A DNA stretch of 9,756 nucleotides from Ruminococcaceae bacterium UBA4306 (GCA_002394725.1 DGUQ01000015.1:1-9756); one strand, 5' to 3'; counted from the stretch's first letter, positions 1 to 7,459 are shown. Translations and numbers: made by a program. The notes: a model not told the origin generated them from the sequence alone.

Positions 1-1
1 C

Positions 2-478
2 GCTGACGGAGGATCACGACAGGATGATCGGAGCAATGCCGATCAAGGCGGTAATAACACGGCTCAAAACAACATCGGTACAGGAACCATTTCATCCGAT
101 GTTTATCAGGTGGATCACACACGGTATTATATCTCCGACATCGCTCCGCAAACGACCGTAGCGGCATTCAAGAGGAATATGCGATGCGACGGTTACACTC
201 TCACGCTCTATCGGGACGATACACTGAAAAAGAGCGGTAATGTCGGTACGGCGATGACAGCGGTATTCTCCTCCGATAAAAGCAATTACACGTATGAATT
301 AGCCGTTACCGGCGATATCACGGGTGAAGGCAACCGCAACTCACGTGATATGAATACGCTGCTGGATTATTTGTGCGGCGCCGCTGATTTCAACGGTGTT
401 TATATGGCAGCGGCAGATGTTAATCATGATAATAAAGTTAATATCTGTGACGCCGCTGAATTGAAAAGCATGATATAA
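2..478 (+). CDS. Dockerin-containing protein, C-terminal part (5' end outside window)
   Basis: The frame is open from the first base, so this is the last 158 residues of a longer protein; the GTG at 110 is an internal codon, not a start. Residues 1-33 are a Gly/Asn/Asp-rich linker. Residues 35-103 resemble the small beta module that often precedes dockerins in Ruminococcus proteins (a VDH..YYISDIAP start and an SGNVGTAMT stretch). Residues 104-158 are a type I-like dockerin. Its second calcium loop is canonical (DVNHDNKVNICD, D139 to D150). Its first loop is degenerate (DITGEGNRNSRD), with Thr and Glu where Asn and Asp are usual. Dockerins bind cohesins and attach extracellular enzymes to a scaffold or the cell surface. 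The catalytic or binding module lies upstream, outside the window, so the substrate cannot be named. The gene ends 17 bases before a hairpin terminator. Confidence 0.85.
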   Translation, partial: ADGGSRQDDRSNADQGGNNTAQNNIGTGTISSDVYQVDHTRYYISDIAPQTTVAAFKRNMRCDGYTLTLYRDDTLKKSGNVGTAMTAVFSSDKSNYTYELAVTGDITGEGNRNSRDMNTLLDYLCGAADFNGVYMAAADVNHDNKVNICDAAELKSMI

Positions 479-486
479 CAAACTAT

Positions 487-520
487 AAAAAGACAGCCCC
501 ACCGTTTGGTGGGGCATTTT
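487..520. terminator. Bidirectional intrinsic terminator between convergent genes
   Basis: A perfect 8-bp GC-rich stem (496-503 pairing with 508-515, loop GTTT) is followed by ATTTT on the + strand. On the - strand it is followed within a few bases by five T (complement of 487-491). It sits between the stop of the dockerin gene and the stop of the leftward membrane protein gene, so it can serve both. Confidence 0.85.
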
Positions 521-528
521 GTATGGGA

Positions 529-1629
529 TTAGTTAGACTGCGCTGCCTCAGTAGCAGCTTCTGTGGCTGCTTCTGCCACCTGAGTTTCCGCTGTCTGAGG
601 AGTGAGCACCTGTTGGTCGGAGGTTGCTTTCTCCAGCTCACTGCCCTCACGTACAAACTGATAACCCATGAAGGTCATGGCGTCGCCGTCAACCTTGTAG
701 TCGATCGGAACAACCGTCGAATCGGTTACATAATAGGTGAAGTTGATGGTGGAGCCTTCGATGGTATAAATACCGTTATACTTGATACCGTCCTGAATGA
801 ATTCAAGAAGCATGGAGCCATCCTTGTTGAAGGTTACCTTATAGATATCATAGTTCATGTACTTGAAGATCCATGTACCTACCAGTTCCTCGTCGGCAGT
901 GAAGTCCTGCGGAAGATCAAGGAGCTTCTTCTCTCTCTTACCCTGCTTGAGGGTGAACTCATAATCCTCGGAGTAGGTGCAGGTCATTTCCTGATTACCC
1001 AACAGCCTAGAGCCCTTGATGCTGTAGGTAGCCGGCATGTTCTGATAGAAACTGCCGAAGGTTTTGTCAACGGTGACGGTGTTGTTGCCATCAGCCTTGG
1101 TTTTCTGGAAGGAGCCGTTCATCTCGATACTGCCCAGATATCCGGTAAAGGTACCGTCGGATTTGAATTCATAGTAATATGTTACGTTATCGACGTCATT
1201 GGTCCATGTCACATTCTCGGGTTCTTTCAGGAAGAACGCGTAATAGACAAGGAATCCGAGCAGCGCGGCGACAAGAATGCAGCAAGCGATGATGACGGGA
1301 ACCTGCAGAGGCGTTTTTTTCTTCTTGGGTGTTACTTCCTCGGTGGCTTCTGTTGTTTCAAAAGCGCTGTTTTCAGCGGTATCAACGATCGCTTCGGATT
1401 CCTGAGCACCCTCGGTATCCTCCGTATTCTCCGTACTCTCCGTATCAGAGATTTCATCTGCTGTGATTGTGTTCTCGACGTCGGCAGCCTCAACGGTCGC
1501 ATCGTTATTCTCCGTGTCGGTGTTTTCGATCACAGCGGTCGTTTCTTCTGCCGTGATCTCTTCCGTGTTCTCAGCCGCGGAGTCAAGAGCTTCTTCATTG
1601 TTCAACTCAGAATTAGTCTTTTCACTCAT
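529..1629 (-). CDS. Single-pass membrane protein with acidic cytoplasmic tail and lipocalin-like (DUF5640-type) extracellular region
   Basis: This is a 366-residue protein of unknown function. The start at 1629 is chosen because CAGGAGGT (1636-1643) lies 6 bases upstream; the frame stays open to 1689 but that extension has no such site. Residues 1-100 are low-complexity, rich in Glu, Thr, Asp, Asn and Ala and strongly acidic. A basic stop (PKKKK, 101-105) precedes one membrane span at about 109-134, so the tail should be cytoplasmic and the rest outside. Residues 138-230 and 245-327 each look like a small beta-sheet domain. The second has the GTW...F..DGS...G.YTI.G pattern of DUF5640-like lipocalin domains (family assigned from memory, moderate certainty). 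The C-terminus is an Ala/Thr/Glu-rich tail (345-366). It has its own promoter and terminator, so it is probably monocistronic. A role in sensing or binding at the surface is possible but not shown. Confidence 0.85.
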   Translation of the reverse strand: MSEKTNSELNNEEALDSAAENTEEITAEETTAVIENTDTENNDATVEAADVENTITADEISDTESTENTEDTEGAQESEAIVDTAENSAFETTEATEEVTPKKKKTPLQVPVIIACCILVAALLGFLVYYAFFLKEPENVTWTNDVDNVTYYYEFKSDGTFTGYLGSIEMNGSFQKTKADGNNTVTVDKTFGSFYQNMPATYSIKGSRLLGNQEMTCTYSEDYEFTLKQGKREKKLLDLPQDFTADEELVGTWIFKYMNYDIYKVTFNKDGSMLLEFIQDGIKYNGIYTIEGSTINFTYYVTDSTVVPIDYKVDGDAMTFMGYQFVREGSELEKATSDQQVLTPQTAETQVAEAATEAATEAAQSN

Positions 1630-1660
1630 AAATATACCTCCTGTTTTTCGATCATTGAAT

Positions 1661-1689
1661 ATCATACTACAGAACCATTGATAAATCAA
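1661..1689 (-). promoter_or_regulatory. Sigma-A-type promoter for the leftward membrane protein gene
   Basis: Read on the - strand, TTGATT (1689-1684) and TATGAT (1666-1661) are separated by exactly 17 bases. Transcription should start near 1654, leaving a leader of about 25 bases that contains the ribosome binding site of the gene starting at 1629. Confidence 0.65.
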
Positions 1690-1732
1690 GACCTTAACTT
1701 CTTTTTGTGTTATTCGACGATATTAAGGCATT

Positions 1733-1767
1733 ATTATCCATTGGATTGATACTAATTTGTGGATAAT
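1733..1767. repeat. 8-bp inverted repeat in the divergent intergenic region
   Basis: ATTATCCA (1733-1740) and TGGATAAT (1760-1767) are perfect inverted copies separated by 19 bases. They lie between the two divergent promoters. A dimeric regulator could bind here, but the arms are AT-rich and the match may be chance. No regulator gene is adjacent. Confidence 0.35.
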
Positions 1768-1820
1768 TTATATCAATAAACGCATTTTTTGTCTTAAATT
1801 CATAAACTTGAACTTACATA

Positions 1821-1849
1821 TTGTAAACAAACTCATTTTGTGGTATAGT
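1821..1849 (+). promoter_or_regulatory. Sigma-A-type promoter (extended -10) for the phosphoglucomutase gene
   Basis: TTGTAA (1821-1826), a 17-base spacer and TATAGT (1844-1849) fit the housekeeping consensus. A TGG directly before the -10 box gives an extended -10. The predicted transcript starts near 1856, about 37 bases before the start codon at 1893. Confidence 0.7.
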
Positions 1850-1892
1850 GAAAAAGGTTACATATGCCAAATTTGATTCATAGGGTGATAGC

Positions 1893-3608
1893 ATGGATTA
1901 TATGAACATTTACAAGGAATGGCTTGAAAAGGCTACTGAGGACGCGGAATTGGTCAAGGAGCTGAACGCGGTCAAGGATGATAACGACGCGATCTATGAT
2001 CGCTTCTATACTCCCCTGAAATTCGGTACGGCAGGACTGCGCGGCGTACTCGGCGCAGGCACCAACAGAATGAATATTTATGTCGTTCGTCACGCGACAC
2101 AGGGTCTGGCTAACTATATCAAGAAGAAGTACGGCACAGGCGCTGTCGCGATCTCTCATGATTCTCGCATCAACTCCGATCTCTTCAAGATCGAGGCGGC
2201 TCGTGTACTGGCGGCGAACGGTATCAAAGCATATATTACCGAGGAGCTCGAGCCCACTCCCGTGCTGAGCTATCTGGTCCGTCATCTGGGCTGTGTTGCC
2301 GGTATCATGGTAACCGCCAGCCACAACCCTGCCAAGTATAACGGCTATAAGGCATACGGCGAGGATGGCTGTCAGATGACCGACGTTGCCGCCGGTATGG
2401 TGTTCGACGAGATCCAGGCGCTGGATATGTTCGACGACGTCAAGCTCTGCGATTTTGATGAAGCGCTCAAAAACGGCTCCATCGAATATGTCAAGGATGC
2501 TGTCTATGACAGCTATCTGGATGAGGTCAAGAAGAATCAGGTCAATGCCGGTATCTGCAAGGGTACCGATCTCAAGGTCGTTTATACGCCGCTCAACGGC
2601 GCCGGCAATAAGCTCGTCAGACGCGTTCTGTCCGACGTCGGCATGGAGAATGTCGTGATCGTCAAGGAACAGGAGATGCCCGACGGCAACTTTACTACCT
2701 GCCCCTTCCCCAACCCCGAGCTGGAAGAAGCGCTCGAGAAGGGTCTGGAATACTGCAAGGCGAATGACGCCGATCTGCTGTTAGCGACCGACCCCGACTC
2801 CGACCGCGTCAGCATTGCCGCAAAGCGTGCCGACGGCACCTATCGTCTGTATACCGGTAACGAGATCGGCGCGATGCTCACCGAGTATATCCTCAAGAGT
2901 CGCAAGGCGCTGGATAATCTCCCCAAAGATCCCGTTGTCGTCAAGACGATCGTTACCACCAAGATCATTGAGGCGATCTGCAAGAAGTATGATTGCGAGC
3001 TGAGAAACTGCCTGACAGGCTTCAAATATATCGGCGAGATCATTCTGGGTCTGGAGCAGAAGGGTGAAGAGGATCGCTTTGTATTCGGCTTTGAAGAGAG
3101 CTGTGGTTATCTTGCCGGTACTTATGTCAGAGATAAGGACGCTGTCGTCGCGTCCATGCTGATCTGTGAGATGGCGGCATATTATAAGAAGCAGGGCAAG
3201 TCGCTGGTCGATATCATCGACGGTATCTACAATGAATACGGCTATTATCTGAATACCACGCTGAATTTCTATTTTGAAGGCGCAGAGGGTATGCAGAAGA
3301 TGGCAGGCATCATGGACAATCTTCGCGACAACGCTCCTGCATCGATTGCAGGCTACAAGGTCGTATCCGTTGCCGATTACGATACTCATATCGCGACCGA
3401 TCTGTTAACAGGCGCTACCGAGAAGATCGATCTGCCCAAGTCCAATGTGCTCTCCTACACCACCGAGGGCGGTCACTGCGCGATCGTCAGACCCTCCGGC
3501 ACCGAGCCGAAGATCAAGATCTATATCACTGCGATCGGCGCAACCGCTGATGAAGCGAAGGCGATCACCGACAAGATTGCCGAGGATATGAACGGATATC
3601 TGAAATAA
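1893..3608 (+). CDS. pgcA: Alpha-phosphoglucomutase / phosphomannomutase (PgcA type)
   Basis: This 571-residue cytoplasmic enzyme of the alpha-D-phosphohexomutase superfamily interconverts glucose 1-phosphate and glucose 6-phosphate, and often the mannose forms, through a phosphoserine. It links glycolysis to UDP-glucose, glycogen and cell-envelope sugar synthesis. All four family motifs are present in order: FGTAGLRG at 44-51, the phosphoserine loop TASHNP at 141-146 (catalytic S143), the Mg-binding loop DPDSDR at 300-305, the sugar-recognition loop GFEES at 399-403 and the phosphate-binding loop RPSGTEPK at 533-540. Length matches the roughly 570-580 residue Firmicute PgcA group rather than the roughly 450-residue GlmM group. 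The start at 1893 is supported by AGGGTGAT (1882-1889); M4 at 1902 is a less likely alternative. It has its own promoter and terminator, so it appears monocistronic. Glucose versus mannose preference cannot be read from sequence. Confidence 0.95.
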   Translation: MDYMNIYKEWLEKATEDAELVKELNAVKDDNDAIYDRFYTPLKFGTAGLRGVLGAGTNRMNIYVVRHATQGLANYIKKKYGTGAVAISHDSRINSDLFKIEAARVLAANGIKAYITEELEPTPVLSYLVRHLGCVAGIMVTASHNPAKYNGYKAYGEDGCQMTDVAAGMVFDEIQALDMFDDVKLCDFDEALKNGSIEYVKDAVYDSYLDEVKKNQVNAGICKGTDLKVVYTPLNGAGNKLVRRVLSDVGMENVVIVKEQEMPDGNFTTCPFPNPELEEALEKGLEYCKANDADLLLATDPDSDRVSIAAKRADGTYRLYTGNEIGAMLTEYILKSRKALDNLPKDPVVVKTIVTTKIIEAICKKYDCELRNCLTGFKYIGEIILGLEQKGEEDRFVFGFEESCGYLAGTYVRDKDAVVASMLICEMAAYYKKQGKSLVDIIDGIYNEYGYYLNTTLNFYFEGAEGMQKMAGIMDNLRDNAPASIAGYKVVSVADYDTHIATDLLTGATEKIDLPKSNVLSYTTEGGHCAIVRPSGTEPKIKIYITAIGATADEAKAITDKIAEDMNGYLK

Positions 3609-3628
3609 TCGATTCTGATATAATGTTA

Positions 3629-3657
3629 CAAGGCATGACATATGTGTCATCCCCTTG
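3629..3657. other. Hairpin downstream of the phosphoglucomutase gene
   Basis: An inner 6-bp stem (3635-3640 with 3645-3650, loop TATG) is extended by a 5-bp outer stem (CAAGG 3629-3633 with CCTTG 3653-3657) around a small internal loop. No T-run follows, so it is unlikely to terminate on its own. It may protect the 3' end of the mRNA. Confidence 0.45.
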
Positions 3658-3679
3658 CCAAATCATGATTATAACATAA

Positions 3680-3708
3680 AAAGCCAAGTTCATTTCGAAC
3701 TTGGCTTT
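3680..3708. terminator. Strong bidirectional intrinsic terminator
   Basis: A perfect 12-bp stem (3680-3691 with 3697-3708) closes a 5-base loop. On the - strand the stem runs into TTTTTATG, a good T-tract for the leftward six-gene cluster. On the + strand it is followed by the T-rich GTTCTTTATC after the phosphoglucomutase gene. Confidence 0.9.
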
Positions 3709-3723
3709 GTTCTTTATCTGTAG

Positions 3724-4719
3724 TTATTCTGACGTCTCAGAATGATCTTCTTTGCTCTCCCCTGCTTTCTCCTGTTGCTCACGAATCATCTTGAGGAGGG
3801 TGCTCTGCTTGACCATCTTACCGTTATGGAAGATGTAGTCGTCTGTATCCTTCAATGAGTCGATATCGATATCGGAAAAGTCATCCTGCACGGACTGAGC
3901 AGTTTGCGCGGCTTGCTTTTCCTGCTGTTCCTTGAGTCCTTTTTCGATCTTTTCGGACAGCTCACCGCTGATATCCTCCTTGTTGCGCATGATGTTGGTC
4001 ATGCCGTCGTAGATGAAGAAGATGATCATAAAGGTGACGGTCGCGGGGATCAGTAACGCCCACAGCAGTGAGACCATGATCGCCAGTACGGTCGCCGAGC
4101 GAATGAACGCGACTGCCGTAAAGCAGATACCGAATACGACGCCGACAGCGATGGTAGCGAAAATGTTGTTCTTGAACTCACCGAACGACATCAACAGACT
4201 GTTTTTGTAGATGTATCGCAGCGGCAGATCATATGTCACGCTCATCACGGGAATGTAAAAGATCGTATAGAGCAGCAGCAGTGCGATGATGATGCTGAAA
4301 AACAGCAGTACGTAAAAGAACCATCCTGCCGACAAGAATCCGACATAGACAGATACCGCCAAAACGCTGAACGTGACGATAACGTAGATGATAATACCGT
4401 GCACGAGAAAGTGCAGAAAGTTGTCCTTGATCGCGGAAAAAAAGGTTTTCACAACCGCTGTCTTACTGTCCCCTCTCGCGATGTTGCGGCATACCAGCAC
4501 GACGCCGGAATAAAACGGGAACAGCAGAATGATCGACGTCAGCATCAGCGGCAGACTGATCGCGCCGTGAAATAACGCGTTGTTCAAGGCGTACAGCGCG
4601 CCGAATACGATCACGGACGGTACCGCGAAGAGCAGATTTGTCAAAACAATGCGATGAAAATTCGAGAAGTATCGTTCAAGCAACACCTCGAATCTCATCC
4701 TTTTTCTTTCGTTTGTCAT
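3724..4719 (-). CDS. Six-span membrane protein, DUF624/YesL-like, with charged C-terminal tail
   Basis: This is a 331-residue membrane protein of unknown function. Six hydrophobic segments lie at about 24-45, 53-77, 103-128, 132-158, 186-206 and 210-237. The layout of NF..IVLTNLLFAVP near the start, a second span ending in a charged RNIARGD turn and then FFSAIKDNF recalls DUF624/YesL membrane proteins, which are often coupled to sugar-use genes; this is recognition by eye. After the last span a cytoplasmic tail of about 95 residues has a likely coiled coil (252-272, Glu/Lys/Gln-rich), an acidic patch (279-295) and a second charged helix (302-327). The start at 4719 is preceded by GAGGAAG, and the gap to the upstream gene is only 10 bases, so translation is probably coupled. 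It is the last gene before the terminator at 3680-3708. Confidence 0.8.
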   Translation of the reverse strand: MTNERKRMRFEVLLERYFSNFHRIVLTNLLFAVPSVIVFGALYALNNALFHGAISLPLMLTSIILLFPFYSGVVLVCRNIARGDSKTAVVKTFFSAIKDNFLHFLVHGIIIYVIVTFSVLAVSVYVGFLSAGWFFYVLLFFSIIIALLLLYTIFYIPVMSVTYDLPLRYIYKNSLLMSFGEFKNNIFATIAVGVVFGICFTAVAFIRSATVLAIMVSLLWALLIPATVTFMIIFFIYDGMTNIMRNKEDISGELSEKIEKGLKEQQEKQAAQTAQSVQDDFSDIDIDSLKDTDDYIFHNGKMVKQSTLLKMIREQQEKAGESKEDHSETSE

Positions 4720-4729
4720 AGCTTCCTCA

Positions 4730-5407
4730 TCAAAAATGGAATTTATTCGCGAACAGGATCCACAGGATCATATCTGTCACAGCGCACGCGCCGATGGATA
4801 AGAGCGCGAACATCGTATGCTTCAAAAATAGCTTTAAATGCTTTTTCAGCTCATTTTCCGTGTCGTTTTTGAACATAGAGAGCCGCAGATATCGCAGCGA
4901 CATCCTGAATCCCTGCGTCGCATAGCGGATCAGCGCGAACAGGAAGAGTACCGTGCCGGGCAGTACGACCAGGATATAGAAGCCGATCCCTGCCAGCTGA
5001 TACTGTGAGAAGATAAAAGCGGAGGATAACCCTACCGTAAAGCCTTTCAGCGCGCTGAGCAGCGGTACGGTCATGAAGCCCCATACCGACAGCGCCGATA
5101 AAAAGACGCAGAAGATGAACAAAAAATACGATACAAAGCAGGATATGAAAATATCGAATACACTCATATCCAACCGCGCGTCGATATTGGTAATGAACAG
5201 CAGATCCAGCTTTTCAAACGTTTCTTGACTGAACCCTCGTCCGGTCGCCGCGCCGACGATCAGTCCGATCACAAACGCCGCGGCAAATGACGACTGGATC
5301 CCAAAGCGGGAGACCAGTTGCTTTAAGTCATAACCGCGCTGCTTGATATCGGGAAGCCGGATCACCTTCCGATTGTTGTTTCTGAATGTAAATACAAAGC
5401 CCTTCAT
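4730..5407 (-). CDS. SpoIIM-like five-span membrane protein
   Basis: This is a 225-residue integral membrane protein with spans at about 38-56, 84-107, 112-135, 138-163 and 197-220. Length, five-span layout and the central LSALSVWGFMTVPLLSALKG pattern (103-122) resemble the stage II sporulation protein M / DUF95 family. In sporulating Firmicutes, SpoIIM works with SpoIID and SpoIIP, where peptidoglycan is degraded during engulfment. Neither SpoIID nor SpoIIP is visible here, but the gene directly upstream encodes a secreted lysozyme. The start is taken as ATG at 5407 because GGGTGAT (5411-5417) sits just upstream at the same spacing as in the phosphoglucomutase gene; a TTG at 5419 is possible but would put that site inside the reading frame. 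It lies 38 bases after the lysozyme gene and 10 bases before the next gene. Whether it is true SpoIIM or a paralogue is open. Confidence 0.7.
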   Translation of the reverse strand: MKGFVFTFRNNNRKVIRLPDIKQRGYDLKQLVSRFGIQSSFAAAFVIGLIVGAATGRGFSQETFEKLDLLFITNIDARLDMSVFDIFISCFVSYFLFIFCVFLSALSVWGFMTVPLLSALKGFTVGLSSAFIFSQYQLAGIGFYILVVLPGTVLFLFALIRYATQGFRMSLRYLRLSMFKNDTENELKKHLKLFLKHTMFALLSIGACAVTDMILWILFANKFHF

Positions 5408-5445
5408 AAAATCACCCAATCCATCTTATGAGGGCTTGTATCATT

Positions 5446-7395
5446 TTATGTATGGAAGGAAGGATAGCGGGCACATTTGAAATTGATCGGATACTTATAG
5501 TCGCCGTAATCCGCTTCATAATCGCCGTAGAAGAACATCTCGGTCTCATCGACGCGGCGGTACAGCAATCCATAGACGCAGCTGCCGCCTGCGTGATGGT
5601 ACTGGCACCATTTATCAATCATATATTGCTTATCAATATAATTGAAGTCATATTCGCCGTTATGTTTACAGGATTTTAAGGCGTCGATCAGCTCGTCGTC
5701 ATAGAACAACGGACCTGTGCCGATGTTATAGGTGAAGCATACCAGCGCGTCGAATTGCTGTTGATTGAATTTGATACCCTCGTTCTTCAGAAACGTGTTG
5801 ACGTCTTTGGTATATCCTTCGTTGTTGACATTCTGTACCAGATACGCGTAAGCCTGTGTTTTGGTCAGATTGTTATAGAACTTTTCGCCGGTAAAGACCA
5901 GCACGCCGTAGCCGAGCGTCGGATCATCCCCTGTCAGCGGATCAATATACACAGAGGCTGAGAAGCCCTCAAAGGTCGCGATCAAATTGATCAGCTGATC
6001 GGAAGCGCGCCGCTCGGATTTGACGGTCGTTTTCATATCGTTGGAGTTGGCGACATAGGCGGTCGTTTCTCCGTCCTTGCAGGAATACCACGCGGTTCCG
6101 CCGTTGAACTGGGAATACGCCTTGACGCTGTAGGTGCCGGCTGATGAGAACGAGGTCGTTCCTTTCCAGACATAGGTGTTGCCCTCCTTAACCTTGGAGG
6201 TAGCGTCGACATATCTGGTGGAAGAACCCATATCGACCGCAAAACGAACGCCTGTACGCATCGTATCGGTCACGCAGATGAGGGTCACGGTCTGGTTCTT
6301 TGCGGCACAGTTCGGCGATGTATAAGCGAACTGTACGGGATAAGAGGATTCAACGGTCACCAGACAGGTGGCGGCGCCGGAAGAAGTCTTGACGGTAATG
6401 ACGGCAGTACCTGCCTTAACGCCGTAGATCAGTCCGTAGCTGTCTTCGTTGTAGACGGTGGCGACAGAGGTGTCGGAGCTCGACCATGTGACGCCGGATG
6501 TGCTTTTGAGCATGATGGTCATGAATCGGTCAACGGAACAGGTTTTGTGCGACAGATTGACCGAGGAGCCGTTTTTGACCGTGATCTTGCAGGCAGCGGA
6601 CTTTGAGGGTGTGCTAGCGGTGATGGTGGCTGTACCTGCCTTGACAGCGGTAACGATACCGCTGCTGTTGACGGTCGCGACAGAGGTGTCGGAGCTCTTG
6701 AAGCTGACGGTAACATTTGAGGTCGCCTTCAGATGATAATAGTTGCCGGTATATACGGTAGCGGAGGAGGCGCTCAGCGAGAGTGTTTCGGGAGCGGATG
6801 TCGGCTTGGGGGCGACAGTGGGCGCTTGTGTAGGAGCTTGGGTCGGCGCCTGAGTGGGCTTTTGCGTCGGTTCGGGCGGATCGGTAGGCTCGTCCGTAGG
6901 AGCGACAGTCGGCGCAACAGTGGGCGCGTATTCTGCACCGACATAAATCGTGCAGGTGAGGCTCTCGCCCGATACGCTGTCATAAACATTGATCTTAGCC
7001 GTACCGTTCCTCTTGGCGGTCACAAAGCCGCTGTTATTGACCTCGGCGACGGAGGTGGCGTTAGAGGTGAACTCCACACGCGCGTTGATCGTATGAGAAT
7101 AAGCGTCTGTCACATTCAGCAGAAAACGCTCGTTGATCTTGAGATAAGCGGTGCTCTTGCTCAGATAGATATGGCGAACCCCTGCTTTGACATCACTGTT
7201 GAAGGTGTCGGGAATACCCTCTAAGGAGATCGCGCGATGCTTGTAGCCGGTATCGGCGAGATCGTCATATTCCGCGCTGATCGTTGTGCTGTCCGATTCG
7301 GCAGCGGATGCCGTAGGGTATGCGCCGACAAATACCGATATCAATACTGCCGCCGCTAACAGGACAGCTGTGATCACATCGATTCTTTTTTTCAT
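5446..7395 (-). CDS. Secreted GH24 (T4-type) lysozyme with three BIG_2 Ig-like domains
   Basis: This 649-residue exported protein is predicted to cut the glycan strand of peptidoglycan (endo-muramidase). A signal peptide (KKR, then a hydrophobic stretch, with likely cleavage after ASA near residue 31) is followed by BIG_2-like domains at about 72-152, 204-274 and 277-348, the last two with the SSDTSVATV signature. A Pro/Thr/Ala linker spans 158-203. Another Ig-like domain lies at about 352-447, and the catalytic domain at 465-625. The GH24 triad appears as E476 (ATFEGF), D485 (YIDP) and T493 (DPTLGYG), with spacing close to T4 lysozyme Glu11/Asp20/Thr26. FDALVCFTYNIG (548-559) and GLLYRRVDETEMF (609-621) are further family blocks. 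The start at 7395 follows GGCGGTGAG. It has its own promoter and leads into two membrane protein genes. Its structure is that of a host surface protein rather than a bare phage endolysin. Target (self wall remodelling or competitors) is unknown. Confidence 0.92.
   Translation of the reverse strand: MKKRIDVITAVLLAAAVLISVFVGAYPTASAAESDSTTISAEYDDLADTGYKHRAISLEGIPDTFNSDVKAGVRHIYLSKSTAYLKINERFLLNVTDAYSHTINARVEFTSNATSVAEVNNSGFVTAKRNGTAKINVYDSVSGESLTCTIYVGAEYAPTVAPTVAPTDEPTDPPEPTQKPTQAPTQAPTQAPTVAPKPTSAPETLSLSASSATVYTGNYYHLKATSNVTVSFKSSDTSVATVNSSGIVTAVKAGTATITASTPSKSAACKITVKNGSSVNLSHKTCSVDRFMTIMLKSTSGVTWSSSDTSVATVYNEDSYGLIYGVKAGTAVITVKTSSGAATCLVTVESSYPVQFAYTSPNCAAKNQTVTLICVTDTMRTGVRFAVDMGSSTRYVDATSKVKEGNTYVWKGTTSFSSAGTYSVKAYSQFNGGTAWYSCKDGETTAYVANSNDMKTTVKSERRASDQLINLIATFEGFSASVYIDPLTGDDPTLGYGVLVFTGEKFYNNLTKTQAYAYLVQNVNNEGYTKDVNTFLKNEGIKFNQQQFDALVCFTYNIGTGPLFYDDELIDALKSCKHNGEYDFNYIDKQYMIDKWCQYHHAGGSCVYGLLYRRVDETEMFFYGDYEADYGDYKYPINFKCARYPSFHT
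6787..6924 (-). repeat. Pro-Thr-Ala linker-coding tandem repeat
   Basis: Codons 158-203 of the lysozyme gene encode irregular repeats of PTVAP, PTQAP and PTDEP type units. The DNA is correspondingly repetitive (variants of GTGGGCGC/GTAGGAGC on the + strand). Such stretches are flexible, often glycosylated spacers in secreted proteins and are prone to length change between strains. Confidence 0.8.
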
Positions 7396-7424
7396 ACTCT
7401 CACCGCCTACTATTCTTTCTCTAT

Positions 7425-7453
7425 ATGATACTATTTTTCAGCCGTTAATGCAA
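7425..7453 (-). promoter_or_regulatory. Candidate promoter for the lysozyme gene
   Basis: On the - strand TTGCAT (7453-7448), a 17-base spacer and TATCAT (7430-7425) fit a housekeeping promoter. It lies in the 64-base gap after the ECF-S-like gene and would give a leader of about 25 bases carrying the ribosome binding site. No terminator is visible in the gap, so read-through from the upstream trio is also possible. Confidence 0.5.
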
Positions 7454-7459
7454 TGTCGG

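Noticed and set aside
110..478. GTG at 110 as the start of a 122-residue protein
   Set aside because: The frame is open to the window edge with a Gly/Asn linker, and the GTG falls inside the conserved pre-dockerin module, so the gene begins upstream of the window.
523..1749. A 408-codon open frame on the + strand opposite the acidic membrane protein gene
   Set aside because: It has no ribosome binding site and a composition with no recognisable domain. It runs through the terminator's flank and the divergent promoters. The opposite strand has a clear start site, membrane span and domains. The frame is open because the antisense of Glu/Thr/Ala-rich codons lacks stops.
1746..1774. Second possible + promoter (TTGATA, 17 bases, TATATC)
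   Set aside because: Its -10 box is weaker and it is farther from the gene than the extended -10 promoter at 1821-1849. It remains possible as a minor start.
2781..3389. Long antisense frames inside the phosphoglucomutase gene
   Set aside because: They lie wholly within a gene whose four catalytic motifs are intact, and they show no domain or start signal of their own.
3661..3670. Perfect 10-bp palindrome AATCATGATT
   Set aside because: It is short and AT-rich, lies between two hairpins after the phosphoglucomutase gene, and has no supporting context for a binding site.
6787..6924. Short GC-rich repeats that could suggest a CRISPR-like array
   Set aside because: The units are irregular, in frame, have no unique spacers and encode a Pro-Thr linker.
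6733..7224. A 163-codon + strand frame rich in Gly/Arg/Ser inside the lysozyme gene
   Set aside because: It is the reverse reading of the Pro/Thr linker and Ig-like repeats and has no start signal.
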